NCBI GenBank assembly: GCA_949295025.1 | Contig: CASFJK010000001.1 | Location: forward strand, 186,001-250,000 | Direction: 5' to 3' | Source: an uncultured Pseudomonadota bacterium | GTDB lineage: Bacteria > Pseudomonadota > Alphaproteobacteria > RF32 > CAG-239 | Length of the DNA stretch: 64,000 bases | Shown here: positions 9,101 through 16,894 of the stretch, piece by piece | How the letters are laid out: each line of letters starts with the position of its first letter | How positions within the stretch are numbered: the stretch's first letter is position 1 | The notes under the pieces: generated by a model | Told to the model about the DNA's origin: nothing | The model's input: only the letters and a program-made list of their open reading frames with translations | Database searches by the model: none | Position numbers and translations under genes: made by a program

Positions 9101-9138
9101 AAAAACTCGTTTTCTTGAAAAAAGAAGACGAGTTTTTT
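9101..9138 (+). terminator. Rho-independent terminator
   Basis: Stem AAACTCGTTTTCTT / AAGAAGACGAGTTT with T-run; nearly the same stem as the terminator at 8341-8382, consistent with duplication of the unit. Confidence 0.88.
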
Positions 9139-9171
9139 GTTGCCTTTTTTTGATAAAAAATACTTGAAATA

Positions 9172-9200
9172 TCTGAAAAATCGGTGTATTAGTCTGCTTA
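9172..9200 (+). promoter_or_regulatory. Predicted sigma-70 promoter of rplY
   Basis: TTGAAA, a 17-nt spacer, then TATTAG. Downstream a direct repeat GTTTGAACA flanks CCCCTGGAG before the rplY ribosome site AAGGAAG. Confidence 0.5.
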
Positions 9201-9265
9201 ATTGTTTGAACACCCCTGGAGGTTTGAACAAGGATTGTTAAAATTTTTTATAAGGAAGTAATAAA

Positions 9266-9556
9266 ATGTCTAAAATTACATTTAATGCTTTGGTTCGTGA
9301 ACAAGCAGGTAAGGGGGCAGCTCGCGCATGTCGTAAAGAAGGTCGTGTTCCTGCCGTTATTTATGGTAACAAAAAAGATGCTCAAATGATTAGCTTGAAT
9401 CCTGTTGAGTTGGAAAAAGCTTTGAACATGGCTGATTTTTACAGCTCTGATATTGAAGTTGTTATTAACGGTAAGGCAGAAAAAGTTTCTTGCCAAGATG
9501 TTCAGTTCCATCCGGTTTCTGACATGCCGTTGCACGTTGACTTCTTAAGAAAATAA
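9266..9556 (+). CDS. rplY: 50S ribosomal protein L25, short form
   Basis: L25 binds 5S rRNA. The 96-residue product has the L25 motif order: an N-terminal REQAGKGAARACRKEGRVPAVIYG, a middle MISLNPVELEKAL and C-terminal DVQFHPVSDMPLHVDF. It lacks the extra C-terminal beta domain of the CTC/TL5 form common in alphaproteobacteria, so it is the E. coli-length type. The Shine-Dalgarno AAGGAAG is clear. The neighbours pth and ychF are the usual ones. Confidence 0.93.
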   Translation: MSKITFNALVREQAGKGAARACRKEGRVPAVIYGNKKDAQMISLNPVELEKALNMADFYSSDIEVVINGKAEKVSCQDVQFHPVSDMPLHVDFLRK

Positions 9557-9567
9557 GTTGTATTTTG

Positions 9568-9657
9568 GCTTATTAATACAGAAATTGCGGGAGAAAGTTT
9601 CCTCATGTACGTCTATGTACACTGCGGTACTTTCTCCCTTATTTCTTATTACTAAGC
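9568..9657. repeat. Palindromic intergenic element B
   Basis: About 90 bp of imperfect palindrome between rplY and pth. The arms contain GGGAGAAAGT and ACTTTCTCCC, with outer arms GCTTATTAATA and TATTACTAAGC. The centre ATGTACGTCTATGTACACT shares the ATGTAC-N5-TGTACA core with elements A and E. Confidence 0.7.
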
Positions 9658-9706
9658 TCAAACTCCGCCTTATTTTAATAGCTCCTTTTTTGATGAGGAT
9701 ATAGAT

Positions 9707-10273
9707 ATGTTTTTGATTGTTGGTTTGGGTAACCCCGGTGCAGAATATGATAAAACACGTCATAATATGGGTTTTATGACGGCTGATGCTTTGCATTCTG
9801 CTTATAGGTTTTCTCCTTTTAAATCTAAATTTGATGGCTTGATTGCTGAAGGAAATATTAATGGCGAGAAAGTTTATCTCTTAAAACCCCAGACCTATAT
9901 GAACCTTTCGGGTAATTCAGTTGTTAAGGCTGCTAATTTCTACAAAATCTTACCGCAAAATGTGATTGTTATTCATGATGATATGGATTTGCCGGTTGGT
10001 AAAATTAAAGCTAAAATCGGTGGCGGAGCCGGTGGTCACAATGGACTAAAGTCTATTGATGCCGCTATCACACCTAATTATAATCGCATACGAATCGGGG
10101 TTGGTCATCCGCAAGGAAATGGAGATGCCGTGGTGAACCATGTGTTATCTCGTTTTTCTAAAGCCGATGCAGAAGTGATTGAAAAAAATATTCAAATTAT
10201 CTGTGAGACTTTGCCGATTTTGCTTAAAGATGGTATGGCGAAGTTTTCTGGCCAACTTGGAATGATGAAATAA
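9707..10273 (+). CDS. pth: Peptidyl-tRNA hydrolase
   Basis: Pth frees tRNA from peptidyl-tRNAs that drop off ribosomes. The 188-residue product has the N-terminal LIVGLGNPGAEYDKTRHNMGF with the catalytic His in RHN, then KPQTYMNLSG, VIHDDMDLPVGKIKAKIGGGAGGHNGLKSI and RIRIGVGHP. The length is typical. The start ATG 9707 has GATGAGGA upstream. It follows rplY and precedes ychF, a conserved neighbourhood. Confidence 0.97.
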   Translation: MFLIVGLGNPGAEYDKTRHNMGFMTADALHSAYRFSPFKSKFDGLIAEGNINGEKVYLLKPQTYMNLSGNSVVKAANFYKILPQNVIVIHDDMDLPVGKIKAKIGGGAGGHNGLKSIDAAITPNYNRIRIGVGHPQGNGDAVVNHVLSRFSKADAEVIEKNIQIICETLPILLKDGMAKFSGQLGMMK

Positions 10274-10309
10274 GAAAAATATTGCTTGAAAAAGGCGCTC
10301 TTATCATAT

Positions 10310-10349
10310 AAAACTCTGTTTAAGTTATTTAATTTAGACGGAGTTTTTT
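10310..10349 (+). promoter_or_regulatory. Terminator-shaped hairpin covering the ychF ribosome site
   Basis: AAAACTCTGT (10310-10319) pairs with ACGGAGTTTT (10338-10347), followed by T residues ending at the ychF ATG (10351). The GGAG of the ychF ribosome site is inside the right arm, so read-through RNA from pth could terminate or hide the site. Confidence 0.5.
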
Positions 10350-10350
10350 T

Positions 10351-11460
10351 ATGGGTTTTAATTGTGGTATTGTTGGTTTGCCAAATGTTGGAAAATCAAC
10401 CCTCTTTAATGCTTTAACACAAACTATTGCCGCTCAAGCAGCAAATTTTCCTTTCTGCACCATTGAGCCGAACACTGGTCGTGTGGCTGTTCCTGACAAA
10501 AGATTAGATAAATTGGTAGAACTTGTTAAACCAAAATCAGTCGTACCAACACAGCTTGAATTTGTGGATATTGCTGGCTTGGTTCAAGGTGCCTCCAAAG
10601 GTGAGGGCTTAGGTAACCAGTTCTTGGCTAACATTCGCGAAACCGATGCAATCATCCATGTTTTGCGTTGCTTTGAAGATGATAATATCACTCACGTTAT
10701 TGGCTCGGTTGACCCAATCCGCGATGCTGAAATCGTTGAAACAGAGTTGATGATTGCCGATTTAGATTCTTTGGAAAAACGCTTTGACCAAGTGAACAAA
10801 AAAGCTAAAGGCGGTGATAAAGATGCCATTGTCAATGTGCAAGTAATGACCCCAATTATTGAGGCTTTGCGTGAAGGTAAACCGGCTCGTACCGCTGCTC
10901 CCGACGCTTCTAACAAAGATGCGTGGAAAGCCTATAAAATGTTGCAACTTTTGACCTCTAAACCGGTTCTTTATGTTTGCAACGTGGATGAAGAATCTGC
11001 TGCAACCGGAAATGAGTTTTCAAAGCGCGTGTTTGAAAAAGCTCAAGCTGAGAATGCCAAGGCTGTTATCATTTCTGCCGAAATTGAATCAGAAGTAGCG
11101 CAGCTTGAAACAGAAGAAGAAAAGAAAGAGTTTCTTTCTTCTTTGGGTTTGGAAGAATCTGGCTTGTCAAAAATTATTCGTGCTGGATATGATCTTTTGG
11201 GCTTGCAAACCTATTTTACTTGCGGACCCAAAGAAGTCCACGCTTGGACATTTTTGAAAGGTTCTAAAGCACCACAATGTGCCGGAATTATCCATACCGA
11301 TTTTGAACGCGGCTTTATTCGTGCCGAAACCATTGCTTATGATGATTATGTTGCCTTAGGTGGAGAACAAGCTTGTAAAGAAGCCGGAAAAATGCGCTCT
11401 GAAGGTAAAGATTACGTCGTTCAAGACGGGGATATCTTGGAGTTCCTTTTCAACGTATAG
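10351..11460 (+). CDS. ychF: Redox-regulated ATPase / GTP-binding protein YchF (OLA1 family)
   Basis: YchF is a ribosome-associated P-loop NTPase of the Obg-related group that prefers ATP. The 369-residue product has Walker [15 protein letters not shown], switch [20 protein letters not shown] and a base-recognition segment YVCNVDEE in place of NKxD. The coiled-coil insertion lies around residues 130-200. The C-terminal TGS domain ([32 protein letters not shown]) is complete. The start is fixed by GGAG 8 nt upstream. A long palindrome begins immediately after the stop. Confidence 0.97.
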   Translation: MGFNCGIVGLPNVGKSTLFNALTQTIAAQAANFPFCTIEPNTGRVAVPDKRLDKLVELVKPKSVVPTQLEFVDIAGLVQGASKGEGLGNQFLANIRETDAIIHVLRCFEDDNITHVIGSVDPIRDAEIVETELMIADLDSLEKRFDQVNKKAKGGDKDAIVNVQVMTPIIEALREGKPARTAAPDASNKDAWKAYKMLQLLTSKPVLYVCNVDEESAATGNEFSKRVFEKAQAENAKAVIISAEIESEVAQLETEEEKKEFLSSLGLEESGLSKIIRAGYDLLGLQTYFTCGPKEVHAWTFLKGSKAPQCAGIIHTDFERGFIRAETIAYDDYVALGGEQACKEAGKMRSEGKDYVVQDGDILEFLFNV

Positions 11461-11463
11461 AAA

Positions 11464-11588
11464 AAAGGCTTGTATAATGGGCGATTAGAGCAGAAACTGC
11501 AAATAAAATTTTCAGTCATTTACTAATATGTAAACTCTTTCAAATTTTTTCTGGTTTCTTACTACTCGCCACATTCTCCAAGCCTTTA
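11464..11588. repeat. Palindromic intergenic element D
   Basis: About 125 bp of imperfect palindrome starting right after the ychF stop. Outer arms AAAGGCTTGTATAATG and CATTCTCCAAGCCTTT, middle arms GGGCGATTAGAGCAGAAAC and TTTCTTACTACTCGCC. The centre around TACTAATATGTAAA is diverged from the GTAC core of A and B. It may also act as the ychF terminator. Confidence 0.65.
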
Positions 11589-11610
11589 TAAAAGGTTGTT
11601 CTGTGGGAAG

Positions 11611-11812
11611 CTAATACAGATTTTGCGGATAAATTACTCTGTTATGTACCCTTTTGTACATTAGAATTTTTCTCGCTTCTAAAATCACTCTATTTTCCCA
11701 ATTCCGACTAGGCTTTGTTGCGAAAGCTGTCGCATTCTGCCAAAGCCAAGTCTCATTGCGTCTCCTTAAAGAAAGCACATTAAGTGCTTTCTTTTTCGGC
11801 CGTTTCCGAACT
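11611..11812. repeat. Half-element E plus two smaller hairpins
   Basis: The centre ATGTACCCTTTTGTACAT and the right arm up to about 11700 match element A closely, but the left arm is not complementary, so this looks like a recombined or truncated copy. It is followed by a hairpin GGCTTTG...CAAAGCC (about 11711-11747) and a terminator-like stem AGAAAGCAC / GTGCTTTCT with T-run near 11770-11800. No convincing gene lies here. Confidence 0.55.
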
Positions 11813-11958
11813 TTTTCAAGCAGAAGCCAGCTTGACCGTGTCAGATTCTTCTCAATAAATATTTTTTTTGACAAAAAATTGACAATAAGAATTTTCTGTG
11901 CTATATGGAGTCGTAGAGAAACTATTATTTATTGTTAAATTTAAAAATATTATTGGCT

Positions 11959-12495
11959 ATGGGAATTTTTGAATCTCAAGAATGGTTATTTGATTTAGTG
12001 TCTGATAAATTTGCTGATGTTTCAGGTCTTCGTACCGGAATTGAAGAAGATACCGTTGTTTATACTAAAAATGGTATGTCTTTGTGGATGAAACTTTGTG
12101 AAACTTTAAAAATCAGAGCAAATTTCGTTCCACACTTGATGACTGTTGAAGACTATGTTCATGAATGGTCATCTATTATAAAAAAACACAATGAGGCGAG
12201 AGCCATTTTTGTGGAATGCTTGCAGAAGTTTGTAGAGAACAAAACAGGGCATGTTTATGCTCCTGATGAATTGCTTTGTTCTGAGTTACAACCTAAATCT
12301 ATAGATGAGGCTAAAGCAACAAAGTTGGAAAAAGATCAATATCTCCGTGAGGAGATGGCTTTTGCTAACAAAGTTGGGTCTTTAAAAAATGCGGTTCGAA
12401 ATCATTATCGCTATTTTAAGTATGATACGCCTTTTTATGAGGCGGATACAATAAGTAAATTAACAGATGTACTCTTCGGGAAAGAGTATCGTTAA
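11959..12495 (+). CDS. Hypothetical protein (178 aa)
   Basis: Unrecognised soluble protein, mostly helical by composition, without signal peptide or membrane segment. The start is set at ATG 11959 (MGIFESQEWLFDLVSDKF); the upstream TTG at 11932 would add only leader-like sequence. The leader GTTAAATTTAAAAATATTATT is of the A/T-only type seen at other orphan genes. It is a single-gene unit with its own terminator, following a 500-bp repeat-filled gap. Confidence 0.65.
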   Translation: MGIFESQEWLFDLVSDKFADVSGLRTGIEEDTVVYTKNGMSLWMKLCETLKIRANFVPHLMTVEDYVHEWSSIIKKHNEARAIFVECLQKFVENKTGHVYAPDELLCSELQPKSIDEAKATKLEKDQYLREEMAFANKVGSLKNAVRNHYRYFKYDTPFYEADTISKLTDVLFGKEYR

Positions 12496-12523
12496 TAATT
12501 GTAAAGATTTGCCACAAGTGTTT

Positions 12524-12561
12524 GAACAGGTTTCGTCGTGATGACGCGGCCTGTTTTTTTT
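12524..12561 (+). terminator. Rho-independent terminator
   Basis: Stem AACAGG...CCTGTT with inner pairing CGTC/GACG, followed by eight T. Confidence 0.85.
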
Positions 12562-12620
12562 GCTTGATTTTACACTTTCTTGGTTGTATTTGAATCCTAT
12601 AATTTTTAGGAGAAGAATAG

Positions 12621-13097
12621 ATGAGATTGGCGCTTTTTCAACCAGATATTCCGCAAAACACCGGTACTTTGTTGCGTTTGGGAGCTTGTTTGGATGTTGA
12701 GTTGGATATTATAGAACCATGCGGTTTTGTTTTTTCTGAGCATACACTTAAACGCTCTGGTATGGATTATTTACATTTGGTGAAATATCGCCGTCATAAT
12801 TCTTGGTATGATTTTTTGCAATATCGAAAAGAACATCCGGAAGAATATGGTCGTATAGTTTTGCTTACAACCCATGCGAATGAGCCTTATTATAATTTTG
12901 AGTTCAAACCCAATGATATTATCCTGATGGGAAGAGAGAGTGCCGGCGTGCCGCAAGAAGTTCATGAAACAGTTGATGCCAGATTGCTGATACCCATGAA
13001 TGAAAATGCGCGCTCGATAAATGTTGCCGTTTCTGCCGTGATGGTGGTTGGAGAATGTTTACGTCAGACCGACGGTTTTCCGAAAGTTTCTAAGTAA
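12621..13097 (+). CDS. trmL: tRNA (cytidine(34)-2'-O)-methyltransferase TrmL (SPOUT family)
   Basis: TrmL methylates the wobble ribose of tRNA-Leu isoacceptors. The 158-residue length is typical. Motifs: N-terminal LALFQPDIPQNTGTLLRLGACL, the SPOUT knot elements IILMGRESAGVP and RLLIPMNENARSINVAVSAVMV, and KRSGMDYLHL. A good ribosome site (AGGAGAAG) precedes ATG 12621. It stands alone between terminators. Confidence 0.95.
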   Translation: MRLALFQPDIPQNTGTLLRLGACLDVELDIIEPCGFVFSEHTLKRSGMDYLHLVKYRRHNSWYDFLQYRKEHPEEYGRIVLLTTHANEPYYNFEFKPNDIILMGRESAGVPQEVHETVDARLLIPMNENARSINVAVSAVMVVGECLRQTDGFPKVSK

Positions 13098-13099
13098 TA

Positions 13100-13133
13100 A
13101 AAAAAACCCGCTTTTCAGCGGGCTTTTTTTATT
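13100..13133. terminator. Bidirectional terminator
   Basis: Stem ACCCGCTTTT / AGCGGGCT with A-run on one side and T-run on the other, between convergent trmL and the charged-protein gene. Confidence 0.9.
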
Positions 13134-14335
13134 TATCTACTTTTGTTCATTTCTAAGTTTTTCAAAAAGGCTTTGTAAGCCGCAGTCTCTATCTTTTGAC
13201 CTTTGTCATTTTGTTTGTAAACAAAGTTTCCGTCTTTATCTTTTTTGTAAATCGGTTTTCCGTCTTTAACACCTTCAACTTCTCTTTCATATTTGAATTC
13301 ATCAGTTAAAGTTTTTTCTCGGCGTGCATACAGTTCGCTGGCAGCTTTTTTATCTCCTTCTTTAGCTTGACCACGTAACTCACGAAGTTTGATTTCTTCT
13401 GCACTCATACCTTCTTGCTCGATGGCTTTTCTTTCTTCTGGAGATATATCTTTAGCGGCTGCATCAAGTTTGCTTTGACGATCTTGTATTTGTTTTCTCA
13501 ATTCGGCAATGCGTTTCATTGCTGCTGTTGGCTCATTTTTAACTTCTTGTTTGTTTTCTGTTTTTGTTTCTTTTTCTTTTTCTGGAGCTGTTTTTCCTGC
13601 TTGAGCTTTGGCATCTTCTACCATTTTTTTCAAATCATCCGGCCAAGCAGCCATTTCTTCTGCTGTAGGACCATTAATGATTTGTGCGTTGCCTTGTTTG
13701 TAGCATGCTGCCAATAATTTGGCTTTAAATTCGGGTGATTTGATGTTACCAAATTCAATGGCTGTTCCATTGTTGACAGCCATACTAACAGCTTTTTCGA
13801 AGTATTTGCTATCAGGAATTTTTCCATCACTTCCGCGTAATCTAATGTTGTATGGTGAATCATATGTAATTTCGGCAGCAAAACCTTGTTCTTTACCATC
13901 TATAAAGCGAAAGCTCAGGCTATCTCCTTTGCTTGGGACGGAAGCATCCTGAAATTCCAGATTATTTTGTTCCCCCCAAGTGCGCCATTCTTTGGCATAG
14001 GCTTCTTTCCATAAGTTATCTTCAGAGGTTTTTTCCTTTTGCTCTTCAGCAGTTTCTCCTTCGTTTACAACAAGCTTTTTGACATTATTTTCATCTTTTT
14101 TATCTTCAACTTTATCTTCTTTGGAAGGAGTATCATTATTTTGTGAATTATCTTTTTCATCCTTTTTGGAGTCTTCTTTTTTTGTTTCATCTTTTTTATA
14201 ATAGTCTTCAACATTGATTTTTTCGCCTTTTTCAAAGGCGGTTTTTAATTGCTCTAGTTTCTCTTCATTCAAAATATATCCTTGAGGAATATTCTTTTGA
14301 AATTCTTCTTTATATTCTTCGAAAGATTGAGCCAT
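13133..14335 (-). CDS. Highly charged Lys/Glu-rich protein of unknown function (400 aa)
   Basis: Three parts are visible. Residues 1-115 form a low-complexity Lys/Glu/Asp-rich tail. A folded middle (about 120-250) contains SLSFRFIDGKEQGFAAEITY, AVSMAVNNGTAIEFGNIKSPEFKAKLLAACYKQG and QIINGPTAEEMAAWP. A Lys/Glu-rich, probably coiled-coil C-terminal half ends in MNKSR. The middle faintly recalls the domains that decorate large polyvalent mobile-element proteins, but I cannot assign it. There is no signal peptide. The ribosome site GGAGAAG is good. Confidence 0.65.
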   Translation of the reverse strand: MAQSFEEYKEEFQKNIPQGYILNEEKLEQLKTAFEKGEKINVEDYYKKDETKKEDSKKDEKDNSQNNDTPSKEDKVEDKKDENNVKKLVVNEGETAEEQKEKTSEDNLWKEAYAKEWRTWGEQNNLEFQDASVPSKGDSLSFRFIDGKEQGFAAEITYDSPYNIRLRGSDGKIPDSKYFEKAVSMAVNNGTAIEFGNIKSPEFKAKLLAACYKQGNAQIINGPTAEEMAAWPDDLKKMVEDAKAQAGKTAPEKEKETKTENKQEVKNEPTAAMKRIAELRKQIQDRQSKLDAAAKDISPEERKAIEQEGMSAEEIKLRELRGQAKEGDKKAASELYARREKTLTDEFKYEREVEGVKDGKPIYKKDKDGNFVYKQNDKGQKIETAAYKAFLKNLEMNKSR

Positions 14336-14412
14336 TTTTCTTCTCCAAAAGTTTTTTTTGAAATATTAATATAAATATATCATGCTTTTATTGTTTTGTC
14401 TATTTTTTTTGT

Positions 14413-15126
14413 TTATAAAAGGTGTTTCAGTTCTGTTAAATTTTTTGCCAATAAATAAGGATTACATTCTTTTTCAAATTTAAGTGTAACAGGAGCAACA
14501 GGTAGTCCTTGGCTTAATCTTTGTTGTGCCCTTTGAATATATTGTTCCAGTTTGTTAGAATTAGGAAGCAGATATTGAGCTTCTTTAGCAAAATGCATGG
14601 TGTATTCATGTCCAGGGTAAAATTCTGTGTCATCTGGTAAAGATTTTATTTTTTCCAAGGCAGAATACATTTCTTCGACTGTTCCTTCAAACAAGCCTCC
14701 GATACATAAATTGAAGAGCGTATCTCCGGTAAAAACAATTTTATCTTGAGGAAAATACCACAAGATATGACCTTGGGTATGCGCTGATACATCAATTATT
14801 TCAGCTGTACTTTCTCCGATGTTGAATGTTGATCCAGGTTCAACCCCAATATCTAATCCGGGGATGCGGTTAGAATCGTGTATATTTCCAACCACCTGAC
14901 AATGATATTTTTGTTTTAGAACAAGGTTGCCGTCCGTATGGTCAAAGTGGTGATGTGTATTGAGAATATAACAGGGAGTTGTTTTCAGTTCTTCACATTT
15001 TTGAATGATGGGAAGTGTTTCTGAGGGGTCTACTACCGCGCTTGTTTGTGTTTTTTCATCAATTATCAAATAAGCATAATTGTTCATTATGCCAGCACGG
15101 CAAAGAATCGGATATACTTTAAGCAT
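14413..15126 (-). CDS. gloB: Hydroxyacylglutathione hydrolase (glyoxalase II)
   Basis: Glyoxalase II hydrolyses S-lactoylglutathione to lactate and glutathione. The 237-residue protein has the metallo-beta-lactamase metal motif NTHHHFDHTDGN, then AHTQGHILWY, FTGDTLFNLCIGG and FYPGHEYT. The C-terminal PVTLKFEKECNPYLL segment is the glyoxalase II substrate domain ending. Its start overlaps the stop of the HD-GYP gene by one base, so the two are co-transcribed. Confidence 0.9.
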   Translation of the reverse strand: MLKVYPILCRAGIMNNYAYLIIDEKTQTSAVVDPSETLPIIQKCEELKTTPCYILNTHHHFDHTDGNLVLKQKYHCQVVGNIHDSNRIPGLDIGVEPGSTFNIGESTAEIIDVSAHTQGHILWYFPQDKIVFTGDTLFNLCIGGLFEGTVEEMYSALEKIKSLPDDTEFYPGHEYTMHFAKEAQYLLPNSNKLEQYIQRAQQRLSQGLPVAPVTLKFEKECNPYLLAKNLTELKHLL

Positions 15127-16808
15127 TATAAATAATCCTCAGGATTTACATTATCAATTTGTTCTTTGCTTATATATTGTTCTGCATATTCTTTATATAC
15201 GCCTGAACGAATGAAAACATCATACAAATCGGGATCAATATGTCCGCTGTTTTTCATATATTTCATAATTTCTAAAACTTGAGATATTTTTTTAGGCTCT
15301 TTGTACGGACGGTCATTGGCAGTCAAAGCTTCAAAGATATCTGCAATTGCCATTATTTTTGCTGGAATTGACATCTGATCCCCGGTTAAACCATTAGGAT
15401 ATCCTTTTCCGTCAATGCGTTCATGATGAGCACCTGCATATTCGACAACATTGGAAAGTTCTTTGGGGAAAGGAAGAGCTCTTAACATATCAATGGTTAC
15501 AATGATATGTTCATTTATTTTTTCTCTTTCTTCTTTGTTGATGGTGCCACTGCGGACTTTCAGATTGTATAGTTCACCACGATTGTATGGACCCCAAACA
15601 TGGTCTTTTCTATTTTGTAAAAGATTTTCCATTTGAGGATGTGCTGCCGCTTCCAAATCATCCATATGGTCTCTTTCGGCCCAAGATATACCTTTAACAC
15701 GGCTAAAATAACGGACGAATTGTTTTTTGCTGATTTCTTCTAACATTTCTATTTCTTTATCGGTTAGAGGAGTGTCTCCTATATTGCATTTTGCAACAAG
15801 GTCGAACTCAGCTTCAAGCTCTCGGATTTTGTTTACAAATTCAGCCTGCAATGTTTCTTGAGGAGCAACATTGGCCAAACGTTTTTTCAGATATTCAATA
15901 TGAGCATCGCGACGTAAGATTTCAAAACGATTACGAATTTCATGAATGCGATTGTTTATGGTTTCCAGCTTGGTTGCTTTATCAACAATATATTCCGGAG
16001 TGGTTACTTTTCCGCAGTCATGTAACCAAGAGGCAATATTTAGAGCATACCAGTCATCATTGCTCATTTCAAAATCTTTTAATGGGCCATTTTCTTCTTG
16101 TACGGCTGCTGTTGCAAGCATACGAGCAATAACCGGAACTCTTTGACAGTGTGCTCCTGTGTATGGAGATTTTGCATCAATTGCGCGAGCCAAAACTTCA
16201 ATAAATGACTCTAATAGCTGACCATAGTCTTCATTTAATTTGCGGTTTTCTAAAATCAAAGTTGCCAAATTGCATACGGAAGAAATCTCTTTTTGCATAT
16301 CTTTGGTGAAAGAGATGTATTTTCCTTTTATGTCTTTGGGGTTGATATATTGTACAGCTCCGACAACGTAGCCTTTGCGGTTTACTAAAGGAATGGTCAA
16401 TAAAGATACGGAAGCATAGTTATTGAGGGCATCATAATTGGCAAAGAAGGTGTTGTCTAACTTTGTGGAGGTGTAAATTTCGGGAAGATTGATAATTTCA
16501 TTATTAATGATGCAAGTTTCAATAGCTGATTTTACTTGTTTATTTCTGCTTTCGGGAATGAATATGCTGGTTTGATATTGGTTATTATCTGAACCCAATT
16601 TGCGAATATGAAGTTTTTCGTTATAGCTATATTCCAGATTTAAAAATTTATCGTCTGCCAGAGTATAAAAAAATCCGGCTTCAGCTGAACATATATGACC
16701 AGCTAAGTCTATGATTTTGCCAATGGATACTAAATAGTCCGTTTCTTTGATTAGTGAATCGGATATATTTAAAAATTCTTCTAAAATTGATGAATCTTCG
16801 TATTGCAA
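15126..16808 (-). CDS. GAF and HD-GYP domain protein (probable cyclic-di-GMP phosphodiesterase)
   Basis: HD-GYP enzymes hydrolyse cyclic di-GMP. Residues about 15-195 form a GAF-type sensor (ASVSLLTIPLVNRKGYVVGAVQYI). The HD part starts with NIASWLHDCGKVTTPEYIVDKATKL. A long helical insertion of roughly 100 residues follows, then EYAGAHHERIDGKGYPNGL and AKIMAIADIFEALTANDRPYK. All metal-binding His/Asp positions appear present. It has no membrane segment, so it senses a cytoplasmic signal. No GGDEF partner is in the window. Confidence 0.88.
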   Translation of the reverse strand: MQYEDSSILEEFLNISDSLIKETDYLVSIGKIIDLAGHICSAEAGFFYTLADDKFLNLEYSYNEKLHIRKLGSDNNQYQTSIFIPESRNKQVKSAIETCIINNEIINLPEIYTSTKLDNTFFANYDALNNYASVSLLTIPLVNRKGYVVGAVQYINPKDIKGKYISFTKDMQKEISSVCNLATLILENRKLNEDYGQLLESFIEVLARAIDAKSPYTGAHCQRVPVIARMLATAAVQEENGPLKDFEMSNDDWYALNIASWLHDCGKVTTPEYIVDKATKLETINNRIHEIRNRFEILRRDAHIEYLKKRLANVAPQETLQAEFVNKIRELEAEFDLVAKCNIGDTPLTDKEIEMLEEISKKQFVRYFSRVKGISWAERDHMDDLEAAAHPQMENLLQNRKDHVWGPYNRGELYNLKVRSGTINKEEREKINEHIIVTIDMLRALPFPKELSNVVEYAGAHHERIDGKGYPNGLTGDQMSIPAKIMAIADIFEALTANDRPYKEPKKISQVLEIMKYMKNSGHIDPDLYDVFIRSGVYKEYAEQYISKEQIDNVNPEDYL

Positions 16809-16894
16809 TTTCTTTTCCCAAAATTAATTATTTTTATATAATATATTTTTTATTTGTTAAAATTTGTATAAAATCATGAATTTATCAGCGTTTT

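Noticed and set aside
11611-11874. An 87-codon minus-strand frame across element E with VILEARKILMYKRVH
   Set aside because: The same residues (ARKIL-x-YK-x-VH) appear in the minus-strand frame through element A because the DNA repeat is shared. There is no ribosome site and no family; it is a by-product of the palindromes.
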